From Fragilaria crotonensis (lineage: Eukaryota > Bacillariophyta > Fragilariophyceae > Fragilariales > Fragilariaceae), in assembly GCA_022925895.1 (NCBI GenBank), contig JAKSYS010000440.1, positions 1-52,470 on the forward strand: 52,470 nt of DNA, written 5' to 3'. This document shows positions 10,420 to 20,880 of this stretch, in pieces. A program made the translations under genes and the position numbers. Under the pieces are notes generated by a model, which was not told where the DNA came from, did not search any database, and saw nothing but the letters and a program-made list of their open reading frames with translations. Each line of letters begins with the position of its first letter. The first letter of the stretch is position 1.

Positions 10420-12009
10420 ATGCCTAAATCAAAAAGGACCAAGAAACACCAGTCTCCGCTTGTCGAAGCCGCCCTTGGAATTGATCACAGCAAGGAAGGA
10501 GTAAAGAAACCAAGAAAACGCACACAGAAAGAAATTGACGACGATGAGGAAGAGCGACGTCTGACATCACTGTTGTTTGGTGGTCCAAGCGCAGACTACC
10601 AGGAAGAGCGAGCAGCCGCTACTGCGTTCACGGGAAGTAGTAATAAGGTTACTGCCTTGTTCGAACTGGATACCACCGGAGATGCTGACGATGGGATGCA
10701 AATCGATGTAAGTCAAGAGGAAGTCAGCAAGGTAGTTGTAGATGACGCGGAGCATGACGACGACGACGACATTGACAAACCCATTTGGGTTGATGAAGAC
10801 GATGTTGAAGTTGACTTGATGAAAACAAATCGAATGAAAAAGCTACGAAACTCCCGTGACGAAGAAGTGGCGAACGTAACAGGAAATGACCTCGAGAAGC
10901 GTTTGAGAAAACGCTTTGAGTCAACCACTATGACTACTGCTCGGACAGACTGGGCTAGACTAGGAAACGACGAATATGAAGAGGAGGGAGAAGACGCCGA
11001 TGAATCCGCAGCTCCACTCTTGGCGTCCACAACGCGAAAGCTCCCCCCTCAAATCTTGCAGGTTGTTCGATGTCCGGATGCGAATCAAAAGGATCCAAAC
11101 CAGGCCACCGTCCAAGCAGTGCACTTTCACCCCGGTTCGGATCCCGACCGTCCCCTCCTGCTGACAGCGGGATTGGACAAGACCCTACGTTTCTTCCAAG
11201 TTGGATCTGAAGGAAGTGATAAAATCCACGGCATTCACTTCCCGAAGCTCCCTATTTACTCTGCTCAATTCTTGGGCGATACGGGCAACGTTGTGGTCAG
11301 TGGGCGACGATCTTTTTTCTACATTTATGATGCAGCTGCAGGTAAATTAGACTTGGTGCCGCGAATCATGGGGAGAGAAGAAAAGAGTTTAGAAAAGTTC
11401 GCAGCGTCACCGGACGGAAAGACTATCGCATTCATCGGAAACGATGGTTACATCATTTTGGTGGATGTGAAGTCGAAACAATGGATTGCCGATCTTAAAA
11501 TGAATGGAAGTGCTCGGGCTTTGACTTTTACGCCGAACAATGAATATCTGCTTGCAAGTGGAAGTGATGGGGATGTTTATCGATTTGACTTGAGAACTAG
11601 GCGTTGTATTGATCGGTTTTCGAACGACGATGGTACCATCACGTCATGTTTGTCAGCGTCTTTCAAGCATCTTTCTGTTGGAGCGGAGAGTGGTGTCGTC
11701 AATCTCTATTCGGACCGCACATCAAAAGACCGAGCTCCAATCAAGGCGATCATGAACCTGAAGACCTCCGCCGATTTTTCCCGATTCAACCATGATGGTC
11801 AGATTCTCGCATTTTCGACTCGGAGGGAAAAGATGGGCCTTAGGATATTGCATGTGCCAACAGCGACTGTGTTCTCAAACTGGCCAACATCCAAGACTCC
11901 ACTGAACTACGTATGGAGTCTTGACTTTTCTCCTGAATCCAAATTCCTGGCCGTCGGCAACGACAAAGGCAATTGTTTGCTCTACAAGCTTTTGCATTAT
12001 CATGGTTAG
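10420..12009 (+). CDS. UTP18: U3 snoRNA-associated WD40 protein UTP18
   Basis: 529 aa, single exon, close to yeast (594) and human (556) UTP18. The N-terminal ~200 residues are charged and disordered: a basic start (MPKSKRTKKHQ), acidic stretches, then PIWVDEDD and the family-typical NDLEKRLRKRFES...WARL segment that precedes the propeller. From ~205 there is a WD40 propeller with TAGLDKTLRFFQV, FPKLPIYSAQFL, VVSGRRSFFYIYD, FAASPDGKTIAFIGNDGYIILVD, LASGSDGDVYRFDLRTRRC and the C-terminal VWSLDFSPESKFLAVGNDKG. UTP18 belongs to the UTP-B module of the small-subunit processome and works in the nucleolus on early 18S rRNA processing, recruiting the exosome cofactor Mtr4 in yeast. Together with eS25 upstream this gives two small-subunit ribosome genes in tandem; I see no sign that they are co-regulated. 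Confidence 0.95.
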   Translation: MPKSKRTKKHQSPLVEAALGIDHSKEGVKKPRKRTQKEIDDDEEERRLTSLLFGGPSADYQEERAAATAFTGSSNKVTALFELDTTGDADDGMQIDVSQEEVSKVVVDDAEHDDDDDIDKPIWVDEDDVEVDLMKTNRMKKLRNSRDEEVANVTGNDLEKRLRKRFESTTMTTARTDWARLGNDEYEEEGEDADESAAPLLASTTRKLPPQILQVVRCPDANQKDPNQATVQAVHFHPGSDPDRPLLLTAGLDKTLRFFQVGSEGSDKIHGIHFPKLPIYSAQFLGDTGNVVVSGRRSFFYIYDAAAGKLDLVPRIMGREEKSLEKFAASPDGKTIAFIGNDGYIILVDVKSKQWIADLKMNGSARALTFTPNNEYLLASGSDGDVYRFDLRTRRCIDRFSNDDGTITSCLSASFKHLSVGAESGVVNLYSDRTSKDRAPIKAIMNLKTSADFSRFNHDGQILAFSTRREKMGLRILHVPTATVFSNWPTSKTPLNYVWSLDFSPESKFLAVGNDKGNCLLYKLLHYHG

Positions 12010-13343
12010 TTATCCGACTTTTCCTTCATGAATTCCAAGGAGTATTTCTCGCTACAGTAGTTCTTGTAACCAAGAGTACAATATCCAGGATCGAGTTACC
12101 TACTCAGGTACGGAGTACTCGTACTCCGGAGTACCAGTACTTTTCTTATTAAGCATCTCCGCCTCGGTTTGACACAAGTAAAAGTGCATTGGTGCAGATG
12201 CGGCATAGGATTGCACATAGATGAACCATTGACTCGTTTGAGAGTGGAGAGTTTAGCTTTGCAAGTTTACTGTAGGTGATGTAGTGTAACCTTTACTGTA
12301 CTACTTATCTTAAGTGAATCCGTACTCCGTACTCCTCCTCAAATCAGTGCGCGTTTATCATGCCTTACATTATGTCATACTAAGTATACTACGTATTACT
12401 GGTAGGAGTGATTGAATAAACAGAGACAACAAAATTATCATAGGAAGGGACATAACTAAAGAAATACTACTTTCGTTTACATGTAATACAGCCCTCCAGA
12501 AATCAGGTGCTCACTATGATAAATGTCTAGACTTCTTCATGCAGTGTCCCCGTTGCCTTTAATTACAGAGGCAAACTCGCCTTACCGGATGTCCCCCAGT
12601 TCCCTCAACCCGAGGGTCATTGATTGCTGGCATCTACGAAGTCAGAATTGCTGTTTCGGTACGGTCGAATTGGACATTAACACTTGTGACGCAGGTATAC
12701 TGGGAATGGTCATACCATGGCGACGTATAACCAGCTACAATACTTCATCGGTATCTGAAATCTTGAGCTGCCGCACTTTCATACAAATCCAGAACTACAG
12801 GAATTCGTTCGAGAGGTTCGCTCCCGGATGTCCCAGATGCTCCGCTACTCAATTACTACAAGTTGGGGAATAAATGAATTTGGACAATGACAAAAAAATC
12901 CAACAATGCTGTTGTTGTGCGTATGTCAGGACAATGAATCGCACTTAAAAACTGTAATTGCCATCGTATCTCATATTATTAGCCTTCATAATGTCGTCGC
13001 CAATTGGGCGAAACACACTGGAGTCCGAGTAGCTTCCACTAGTCATCATGATGAAGCCTTCACACAAGAAGTCATTTGGATATTTAAATTGCTTCACGTA
13101 AATATATAGCTGGAGTCATTACAGGTGGGGATGTCGAATTATCTTGAAAAAGGCAGTTGCGCAATTTCGAATGACTAGAAACAGGAGGGAAGTCTCAGTA
13201 TATCAGCAAGTACAACTCACGTAGAAGGCCCTTCGAGATATCCGGCGGTAACGAAAGGAACTATGCTAACGGATCGACCATTGAACAACTCCCACTTGGC
13301 TGCCTCAACACACACGACACACACACATTCTCCCGCATTCATC
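12010..13343. other. Gene-free interval; GTAC clusters and two unrecognised short frames
   Basis: 12060-12145 and 12290-12330 are GTAC-rich, including ggagtactcgtactccggag. A 116-aa frame at 12523-12873 and a 67-aa frame at 12906-13109 have no domain, no splice context and no codon signal that I can argue for, so they are not called as genes. 13290-13330 (cacacgacacacacaca) is a short CA-rich stretch in the leader of the next gene. Confidence 0.5.
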
Positions 13344-14378
13344 ATGTCAGAAGAACGACGCGAGTTCAACGACGAATACTTGTCTCTATGGAGATCAACC
13401 TTTCTTCACCGTCATAGTGGAGCGATGTTTGATCATTCAGGTTTGAATGTTCCTTTACCAAATTATCAGAGCTCCCTTTCCGCGGAACTGGACTCTGACC
13501 ATGAAATTGCCTTGTCCGTGTTGAGACCTGACGAGACTCCATCCGCTGCCACGACGCATACAAGGAAGGCTGTTCCTTCTGGTAGAAATAATCGAGTCGA
13601 CTTGACGTTGGAAGAAATCTTTAGGGATCATGACCTGCAGGCGTCGTCCGAAACCTTGGAACACTCCATGGACGTCCTAGAGGTACATGACGGGAGCAAC
13701 TCTGATCTCAGCGCCATCTTCGACGACGAAGATAAGCAGGCGCCACTTTCAGACGCACGTGCAGATCGTACGACATCATCGAGTTACCATTCGTCGGCTT
13801 CGTCCGTGGACACTGCGGACACCCACGAGACCCTCGATGACGGAACGCAACGATTCAAGCCTTTCCATGAAGAGAAGTGGAATACTAGGCTGAAGGAGCT
13901 GCTGCAGTATCGTCAAGAATACGGTGATTGCTTAGTGCCTCACACCTTTAACCCAAATCCCCAGCTTGCAAGATGGGTGAAGCGTCAAAGACGTCAATAC
14001 AAGCTTATGCTCGAGGGAAGACCGTCAACAATGTCCCAAGAACGCCTCGAAATTCTAAATGAGGTGAATTTCGTGTGGGATAGTCATGAGGCAGCTTGGC
14101 AGGAAAAACTGAACGAGCTCAATCAGTATCGCAAGGAACGTGGTAACTGTCTTGTTCCATCGAACTTCAAGGCGAATCCACAGCTGGCAACATGGGTCAA
14201 GTGTCAGCGAAGGCAATACAAGCTCTATTGGATTGGGAGGCCCTCGGCGATGACGCCCGAACGCATCATTCGTTTGGAGAAAATGGGGTTTGAATGGGAA
14301 ATCAGATCTACTGGGCAAGGAGGAGTGGCGCAATCGGACTTTCAGTACTTATCAGAAGCAATGTCGAGGATGTCATGA
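13344..14378 (+). CDS. Helicase-associated (HA) domain protein, two HA repeats
   Basis: 344 aa from the ATG at 13344 (tcatcATGtca). An upstream in-frame ATG at 13263 would add 27 low-complexity Thr/His residues, so the later start is preferred. Residues 1-170 are disordered and acidic with Ser-rich runs. Residues ~171-246 and ~251-321 are two helicase-associated domains (PF03457 type) with the shared pattern W-x(2-3)-L-x-EL-x-QYR-x-E-x-G-(D/N)-CLVP-x-(T/N)F-x-(P/A)NPQLA-x-WVK-x-QRRQYKL, then GRPS-x-M(S/T)-x-ERI. No helicase core is present. Stand-alone HA-domain proteins are strongly expanded in diatoms. The fold is a small three-helix, Myb-like bundle and DNA binding is a common guess. Function unknown. 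Confidence 0.85.
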   Translation: MSEERREFNDEYLSLWRSTFLHRHSGAMFDHSGLNVPLPNYQSSLSAELDSDHEIALSVLRPDETPSAATTHTRKAVPSGRNNRVDLTLEEIFRDHDLQASSETLEHSMDVLEVHDGSNSDLSAIFDDEDKQAPLSDARADRTTSSSYHSSASSVDTADTHETLDDGTQRFKPFHEEKWNTRLKELLQYRQEYGDCLVPHTFNPNPQLARWVKRQRRQYKLMLEGRPSTMSQERLEILNEVNFVWDSHEAAWQEKLNELNQYRKERGNCLVPSNFKANPQLATWVKCQRRQYKLYWIGRPSAMTPERIIRLEKMGFEWEIRSTGQGGVAQSDFQYLSEAMSRMS

Positions 14379-14614
14379 GATCCACGTTCACTCATGACGC
14401 AATGTCGTACACGCTTTTTTCTTAACCACATCCTTTCCTTTTTGTACGACTTTCGCGAGATGAAGACGCCCAACATCCTTTTACGCATGCAATTTTGTTG
14501 TATAGGATTTTGTTCGTGTGTTGATGTGCTTCTGCTGTGTGATCCAATTTCGTCACTTTTCACCATTTGAGATCAAAGTAGGGTTTGCCGCTACAATGGC
14601 GCATTCAGTCCTAT

Positions 14615-15562
14615 TCAGCGTTTAGGTACTAGCTCTTGAATGTTCTGTTGTTGCGATTTGATGCGCCGTTCCAAGTACTCTTGCTTTTGCAACAAATCAT
14701 TTTCCCGGAGCTTCTCCGTTTCCATGGCTTTTTCAATGTTCTCCATGACCTCGGAGCGTGTTGAGAGCATAAACATTTTTCCAATCGATTGGTACATGCG
14801 AGTGTCAGTGTCGCTGACCGGTAGTTTTTCGAGTTCGTTCTTGGTCAGTTCGTGAGCCTTGTATTCTCGTTGCGCCTTGGTTATGTTTGTTTCTGCCAAT
14901 TTGAGCTCTCTGACCGTCTGAACATACTGCGTGTGAAGCTCTTGCAATTCCTTGGAGATCCCCGAACCCGCAATTTGCGGCGGCATGCGAGTTTCTTTGG
15001 CCGCCTTCTCAAGTTTCTTTTTGAGTTGCTTGACCGTTTGGAGCTGCTTCATAAGCTGTGGATTGTTGGGATCAGCGTTGAGGCCCTGCTTGATGGTTGC
15101 CGTGGCCGCATCGACATCCTGCAATTCAATTTGAGCGACAGCCAGACGATAGTATCCCTTGACAAAGGCTGGGTCCAACTTGATGCATTCCTTGGCATCC
15201 GCGATTGCAGCTTGCCAATCCTTCTTACCAGCGTGACATGCACTAGAGATGAAGAAAAGAGATAAAGAGTGCCGGTGAGCGAGATTCTCCTTGAGAAAAC
15301 GACAAATTGAATCCTTCTACCATTTAATGCTTACCTTCTGTTAGAAAAGTACACATGATTCTTGGGGTCAATCTTGATGGCCCCCGAGTAATGCTTGATG
15401 GCTTCGTCAAAATCTTTATTGGCAAATGCTTCGTTTCCTAACCTTTGGAGATGAAGAAAGAGTCAAAAAGTGAGGAAGATTGTGTTGTGTTGTGTTTATC
15501 AACATCATATAGATGATCCATGCGTACTGTTTAAGTTCGTCGGCGCTCTTTGGATCCACCAT
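14615..15562 (-). CDS. TPR domain fused to a prefoldin subunit 1-like domain (co-chaperone)
   Basis: Three exons: 15562-15528, 15442-15335 and 15242-14615. The introns are 85 nt (GTACGC...CCAAAG) and 92 nt (GTAAGC...CTCTAG). Phases agree and give 256 aa. Residues ~8-115 are TPR repeats very like STI1/HOP: ADELKQLGNEAFANKDFDEA, then YSGAIKIDPKNHVYFSNRSA, then KDWQAAIADAKECIKLDPAF and KGYYRLAVAQIEL. Residues ~150-250 are a coiled-coil beta-prefoldin of subunit-1 type: LHTQYVQTVRELKLAE, then YQSIGKMFML at the hairpin and a long second helix ending QNIQELV. TPRs of this type clamp the EEVD tail of Hsp70/Hsp90; prefoldin subunit 1 helps hand actin and tubulin to the CCT chaperonin. A single chain may therefore link Hsp70/90 to the prefoldin-CCT route; that role is inference. 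The domain calls are strong. Confidence 0.9.
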
Positions 15563-16654
15563 AGTCAGGGTGTTGTACTTGGAGACAGTATGTGTTGAGT
15601 TACTATGGTCGAAATCGAAGGTCTTGCTGTTGTGTTGTCATCAGTTCTGCGCTTGGACCGTGGATGGTCGAGTCGAAGTGAGGGAGGAGAGAGGAGGGAG
15701 GGGGGAGTCAAGGTACAGCAGCTAACAGCTGTTATTGTGCCGTTATTGACGTTGAATTTTCGTCCCCGCCAGCTGAGTCCCATCCGGCTTTGGATACGAA
15801 GTTTCTCACGCCAACTGTATACGGCGATTCGCCAGTACGAAAACTACAGTTGTCCCGGACTGCTTTCCGCCCTCATAACCTCCTTTTCTACAACAACAAT
15901 TTGTCCACATTTTCCTTGGGCAATCCAACTGTGATTTCCCTTCATGTGCCAACTAATTTACAACATGTGTCCCTCATCATGTTGTCTAAGTCTAACCATG
16001 TTGCAACAGTTGTTGCAATCACCAATTTACTCTTGGAAGTGGAGTTGGTGTTGACATTTCAATGCCCTTATCAGTGGGATGAAGGCTTTGAATGTTCACT
16101 CCCACAACCCTCTAACTTCGCAAAAGTAGATCGGCAAGATTCAATCGGTCCTGGATTGAATTGGTTCTTTCAAGATGAAACCTAGAAATAAGCTCATAAG
16201 TTAAACAACACTAGAATTAATAACTCTACGTTTGACCGAACCCGGATTTCTACGAACTAGTACGCAGCCTTGATCACGCCGTGTACTTCGACTGGGGGAG
16301 GGGGAGGGTGAGAGGTGTGCACGGGTAGACTGTACACGGGCACTACGATATAATTTTTTAAGGCACGATCTACTGTACTGTATTCATACCTGGAACTACT
16401 TCTACAGTATGCATACTTCTATAACGTACTTGTACATGGTATTCGTACATGTGCATGTACGAATACATGTACATGTACATGTACATAGTACATCGTATGA
16501 TACAAATTGCGAATGAAGAAACCCGGAAACCATGGCCGCGATCCACCTCTCAACTCTCCCGTAGCAGTACTTAAAGGTCGGCAATGACCATGACAGCTGG
16601 GGTATTATTGTCTTTCCTCTTCCACTCTCGCGCATCTCTGCATCCTCGTCAGCA
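15563..16654. other. Divergent intergenic interval between the TPR-prefoldin and COG1 genes
   Basis: It should hold both promoters. A 131-aa frame (15790-16185) has no recognised domain and is not called. 16360-16500 is a palindrome-rich, GTAC-rich stretch. Confidence 0.55.
16439..16487. repeat. Perfect 13-bp palindrome followed by a catgta repeat
   Basis: gtattcgtacatg (16439-16451), two spacer bases, then its exact reverse complement catgtacgaatac (16454-16466), running into three to four tandem atgtac units (16467-16487). It lies ~170 bases upstream of the COG1 start. Confidence 0.9.
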
Positions 16655-19600
16655 ATGAGCGGCTCCGTTCCTCCTTCCCCGTCGTTAGGTCGCACCACCA
16701 GGAGCATAAGCTTCGGATCTCCTCATTCGCCATCGTTGGCAACAAGGACGTTGCGATCGGCAGCAATGAGTGGTAGCGGCATGCCTTCGCCTCCAGCTCC
16801 ATACAATCGGAGTACATCGCTTTCTCAGTCCCTTCCAACATCTCGTCGAACCTCTGCTCCTCAGAATATGGCCAAGAGTATGACTATCGAAGAGATGAGA
16901 GTGCTTCATCACAAGGCGCTATCCGACGCCGAGGCAAAACGTACTGAACTCCGTCTAGTCTTAGCATCTCGCTATCGAGAGCTTGTCGGAAGTTCAGATG
17001 AAGTGATCAGAATGAGAGAACGCTCTGAAGAGTTGCATCAACTTGTTCATGCTATTCCTCAACTCATGATTAAGTTGGTAGACGCCAGCAAGCCAACAAT
17101 TCTGCACGTATCCAAAGATTCGTCGTCCCATGGATCTGCAACCGAGGTAGCCTTGCGTCGAGAGTTGGCAACACTGCCTCGCGTCATTCATCGTGCGCTT
17201 GATCAGAACGATGTGCACAAGGCAGCAACCTCGCTTCTTGAACTCTTTTCGCTGATAGCGTCGTACACGGACAAGTTTCCTTTGGCAAACGCGTTGGGCA
17301 AGTCGGTCTTACGAACGGACGTGGATCTCAGTCCCATGATCTTGACTCAGCTCAAAATGACTTATCTTCATATGGAGACGATTCCAGCGCGAACGTTGCG
17401 AATGGCGAAGGAGATTATACTCAAGGCCGCCGCGAATGCGCAGCTATCGGCTGCTGCACTTTGCACAATGAACTTAATGCAAGTACCCAAACCAGGAGCG
17501 GTTACACTCTTGGACCTTTACTTTGATTCCAAGGCCAAGTTGCTGCAGACGCTCCTCAACCAGTTGGTCACAACCAACAATAATCCACTCATGTCTCCTT
17601 CGGCGCAACGACAAGTTGTGGTGCAGACGGACAACGCAGAAGCGATTCTATCTCAGATTGTTTCCATCCTGCAGCACGATATTATTTTACATCCCTACCA
17701 AATCTTTGTCCTAAAACACTTTCCCGATACGCCATTGGTGGAATCGGAGTTGGTCAAGACTAAGGCATCTCATTTTCTGGCGGCTCACTTGCCACTCATC
17801 CGTACCAAGGTGAAATCCGTCCTGGTGAGCATTGCTGGTACCACTGCGAGTGCGCTGGGACAGATTCGGCAGTCGCTCTACGACAAAACAGATGGAGCAC
17901 TCTCAAGTATGGATGAGAACTGGCAGGACGCTGTTAATGCGGTTGTCGATGTAAAAATCGTGCTAAGCCAACAAGGAAGTTCAAAAATCGTCGACGAGAC
18001 GCGCAAATTCTCACTTTGGAGTGCACTTTTCAGTAACACCTTCTCCAATTTGGTCCATTCTTTGTTGACCACATCATTCCACTCTGTCCATGTCAAGGTA
18101 GTTTCTACCTTACGCACTTCGTTGGCCAACGCACCTCCGTTCTTCAGCATGTTGCCTCACGAAGCCTACCGAAACACCCTGAAAATCGCGACTGACATGA
18201 ATGACGCGCTCCTCAAGGTATCAGACGATGCCCATGAGCTCCTGGTTCATGCTGAAGAACGTGAAGAATCAGAGCGTCGTTTACGCCAGTCTCTCTACGT
18301 TCAAACTTGTGAGATCATGGGTCGTTTGATTTGCGAACTACGGCGCATGTTGCTCCACAAGAGCAATGCCACCGAAGACGCCACCAAAGAGTTCTTAGTA
18401 GGGCGTCTCTGCCACTTGCTCAAGTTCCGCTTGTCGGCATTGGCAGATTTGCTCAATCCTCAACATTCACCTGCCGTTCTTGGTGGAGGCGGTATGATAA
18501 CCTTGTTGGAGCTTCAAGCAGCATTTGACCTGGCGGACGACGATGACGATGGACTGATTACATTCGATGAAGCGATGGAAGCTGTTGAGTCGGCATTTTC
18601 TGGTACTCCATTCCATGGCGCTGAGATGGTGCGTGAGACATTACTACTGTCAACCGCGAAGGAAGACGGAACTGGGCAGGGTACAGCTGCTTCTGCCCCT
18701 TCAAATGTGACTCTGCACGAATTAGCACTCCTGTCTGCTCGAGGGTTAACTCATGAGATTTCAGGCCCCACGAGTGCTCTGGGAACAATACAAACATCCT
18801 TGGACGACATTATTGATTCATGTTTTTCATCGTGGGCTAATACGGCGTTGGCTTCTGCCTCGGGTACACTCCAAACGAGCCTAGCAGATCTGCTTTGCAT
18901 TGTTGGCAGTACCACCGAAGCGGAATGGCAACGTGTATATGGAGGGGAAGCGAAGAATCTGTTGGAGTTCGCCGAGTACATGGACTTGGATTCTGGCACT
19001 GAAACGCCTTCCGGACCGCCTTTCGTTGGGAACGTGTCTCCATACATGGTAGGATACTTCTTGTCGATTGCTTCGGTCTTGAATCGATGCGTCTGTCCAT
19101 CGGATTCCGTTTCTGTAGAAGGTGGACGTACTTTGATGGCCACCATTCGTCAATCGTTGTTGAAGGAATCTCTTCGGTGTGTCGTGACGGCGATTCGCGA
19201 TGAAATTGGTGCAGCGAATGAAGCTAAGAAGCTTGAAAATGGCTGCGCCTCAGCTCTCATTCAGCTCAAGGTCGACTTCAGTTTTGTGCACTTTTGTCTC
19301 TTCGAACGAAACAAGCACGGATTTACATGGCGACATGACGATGAATGCGACGCGACGTTTGCCAACTCCAAGTCGTCGCTTTCCGAGGTTGTCAAGGAGT
19401 TGGATGGTTTGATTCTAAACCTTTGGGCAAGTCCCAGCTTGCAGTCCTTAGTTGACGAAAAACACCGTCGCATTTTGGAACTGTCCGACCTATACATGAG
19501 TTCACTCTTGGGCGAAGGTGAAAGCGCTGTGCCCGACGTTAGCATGGACTTTTCCACGACTGGTTCCTCTCTCAGCAGCGCTGTCGCTCTTAATCCTTTG

Positions 19601-19777
19601 GCATCGTCAAGGCGTTTTGGATTGCTGCCCATTCAAGAATCAGACCGATCCTTGGCCGAACTGCAACGCCGCGGCAACAAGTATGATAAGGAGGAAAGTA
19701 GGAACACAGAAAGCAGTGGCAGCGGCGTTATTGGGTCAGGCCTGGGCTTCTTCAGTTCCATGCTCAAGAAAAAGTAG
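16655..19777 (+). CDS. COG1: Conserved oligomeric Golgi complex subunit 1 (COG1) with an internal EF-hand
   Basis: 1040 aa, single exon; human COG1 is 980. Residues 1-72 are Ser/Pro-rich. Residues ~74-135 carry the COG1/VPS51 N-terminal signature: a leading (E)EMR, then KRTELRLVLASRYRELVGSS and a DEVIRM-type heptad that forms the coiled coil of the lobe A bundle. The middle and C-terminus are helical, as in the family. Residues 628-639 form a textbook EF-hand loop: Asp at 1, 3 and 5, Gly at 6, Ile at 8 and Glu at 12 (DDDDDGLITFDE), flanked by helices (TLLELQAAFDLA before, AMEAVESAF after). COG tethers retrograde intra-Golgi vesicles at the cis-Golgi. I know of no COG1 with a calcium-binding loop, so this may be a lineage-specific calcium input. 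A second EF-hand, normally paired, is not obvious. Confidence 0.85.
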   Translation: MSGSVPPSPSLGRTTRSISFGSPHSPSLATRTLRSAAMSGSGMPSPPAPYNRSTSLSQSLPTSRRTSAPQNMAKSMTIEEMRVLHHKALSDAEAKRTELRLVLASRYRELVGSSDEVIRMRERSEELHQLVHAIPQLMIKLVDASKPTILHVSKDSSSHGSATEVALRRELATLPRVIHRALDQNDVHKAATSLLELFSLIASYTDKFPLANALGKSVLRTDVDLSPMILTQLKMTYLHMETIPARTLRMAKEIILKAAANAQLSAAALCTMNLMQVPKPGAVTLLDLYFDSKAKLLQTLLNQLVTTNNNPLMSPSAQRQVVVQTDNAEAILSQIVSILQHDIILHPYQIFVLKHFPDTPLVESELVKTKASHFLAAHLPLIRTKVKSVLVSIAGTTASALGQIRQSLYDKTDGALSSMDENWQDAVNAVVDVKIVLSQQGSSKIVDETRKFSLWSALFSNTFSNLVHSLLTTSFHSVHVKVVSTLRTSLANAPPFFSMLPHEAYRNTLKIATDMNDALLKVSDDAHELLVHAEEREESERRLRQSLYVQTCEIMGRLICELRRMLLHKSNATEDATKEFLVGRLCHLLKFRLSALADLLNPQHSPAVLGGGGMITLLELQAAFDLADDDDDGLITFDEAMEAVESAFSGTPFHGAEMVRETLLLSTAKEDGTGQGTAASAPSNVTLHELALLSARGLTHEISGPTSALGTIQTSLDDIIDSCFSSWANTALASASGTLQTSLADLLCIVGSTTEAEWQRVYGGEAKNLLEFAEYMDLDSGTETPSGPPFVGNVSPYMVGYFLSIASVLNRCVCPSDSVSVEGGRTLMATIRQSLLKESLRCVVTAIRDEIGAANEAKKLENGCASALIQLKVDFSFVHFCLFERNKHGFTWRHDDECDATFANSKSSLSEVVKELDGLILNLWASPSLQSLVDEKHRRILELSDLYMSSLLGEGESAVPDVSMDFSTTGSSLSSAVALNPLASSRRFGLLPIQESDRSLAELQRRGNKYDKEESRNTESSGSGVIGSGLGFFSSMLKKK

Positions 19778-20070
19778 AGATTCTCAAGGCAACATCATGA
19801 GTTGAGTATGATGATTTCGTTTGTAGACTTTTCCCTCTATCCCGGGGCTGCTGCTCGCGTTCGGGGTCAAGGACAGATTGGGAACCCTACTCTCATGGTA
19901 CTCTAACTTTAGCACGTACATCCCTTCAACTATGCTAGGATTGGTGGGTAGCGGCCTCGCAGGGACATCAGATTTCCCGGTTATGGGCCCGAGTTATCCG
20001 GAATACTATCGGTATGCTGGTAAAGTACTAGAGCCTTATTAAGACAAAAGGCAGCCTTCTGTGAACAGAG

Positions 20071-20439
20071 GTGATGGCCTCCAAGGCTCCTGCCAAAACT
20101 GCTAATGTTCTTGCTAAGCATATGTGTGAAATGGAGGGTTTTAGAAAGGGAATGATGCTCTTGAAAGAGGCGAGACCCATGGTTGAACAGGAGATGTATG
20201 CCAGTGGAGTTCACAGTCTCTATTCTGCACTTCCAAAATTTGGAACTTTGATAGCACTGTTGACATCAATGATGTCGACACAGCTGTTGATTGCACTCCT
20301 TCTGGTGATGATGTTGAATGAGGGACAACAACGAGACAACTCTCCTCCTCCAACAACAAGGAAGGGTGGACAACAAAGAGCACCACAACCGTTGCTGATG
20401 ACAACACCAGTGATGTTGGTCTTGATGTGGAATAAGTAG
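20071..20439 (+). pseudogene. Unrecognised broken reading frame
   Basis: The first ~55 residues (MASKAPAKTANVLAKHMCEM...) look coding in composition, after which the plausible frame shifts by one (FDSTVDINDVDTAVDCTPSG) and meets stops. No family recognised. It may be the N-terminal part of the same decayed gene as the J-domain remnant 0.9 kb downstream; that link is a guess. Confidence 0.3.
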
Positions 20440-20637
20440 AAGAAAGAGAGGATGATGATATGGGTATGGGAAATAAAAGTGAAGGATGAGGAGAAAATTG
20501 CAAGGAGGACTATGTTAATTTTCTTAGTGCTGAAGACAAGTTCATAAATACCACAAGATTGTCAACAACACCTGTAAAGTGGTGGCAATATGACCCCACC
20601 CTGCGGCCAGGGCAGGGCAGTGAGGAGCCAGGGGTAT

Positions 20638-20880
20638 GACCGCGGGATTTTTGGATTATTTTCTTCCCGAAATCCCGCGGTCTTGAGGACAGTGACTGGC
20701 AGACGTAATCCAAAACAAAATACCGCGGGATTTATGGAACAAAGTAATCAAAAAATCCCGCAGATTTTCTTGACCGTGGGATTTCGGGAACGAAAGTAAT
20801 CCAAAAATCCCGCGGGTTTTCCAGACCACAGCCAGGATTTCGGGAACATAGTATCTATAAATCCTGCGGTTGTCTGGCAC
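20638..20880. repeat. Array of four inverted-repeat units built on ccgcgggattt
   Basis: Unit 1 has perfect 13-bp arms: gaccgcgggattt at 20638-20650 and aaatcccgcggtc at 20670-20682. Units 2 (20723-20761), 3 (20772-20815) and 4 (20834-20869) are progressively diverged versions, with spacers of about 18-20 bases that resemble each other (ggaacaaagtaatc type). This is a tandem set of short hairpins, each able to fold. Confidence 0.85.

Noticed and set aside
12523..12873. 116-aa plus-strand frame as a possible gene
   Set aside because: No recognisable family, no signal or repeat, and an isolated position; it could be chance. Conservation would be needed to revive it.
15790..16185. 131-aa frame between the TPR-prefoldin and COG1 genes
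   Set aside because: No domain, and it overlaps other open frames of similar length in the same low-stop stretch.
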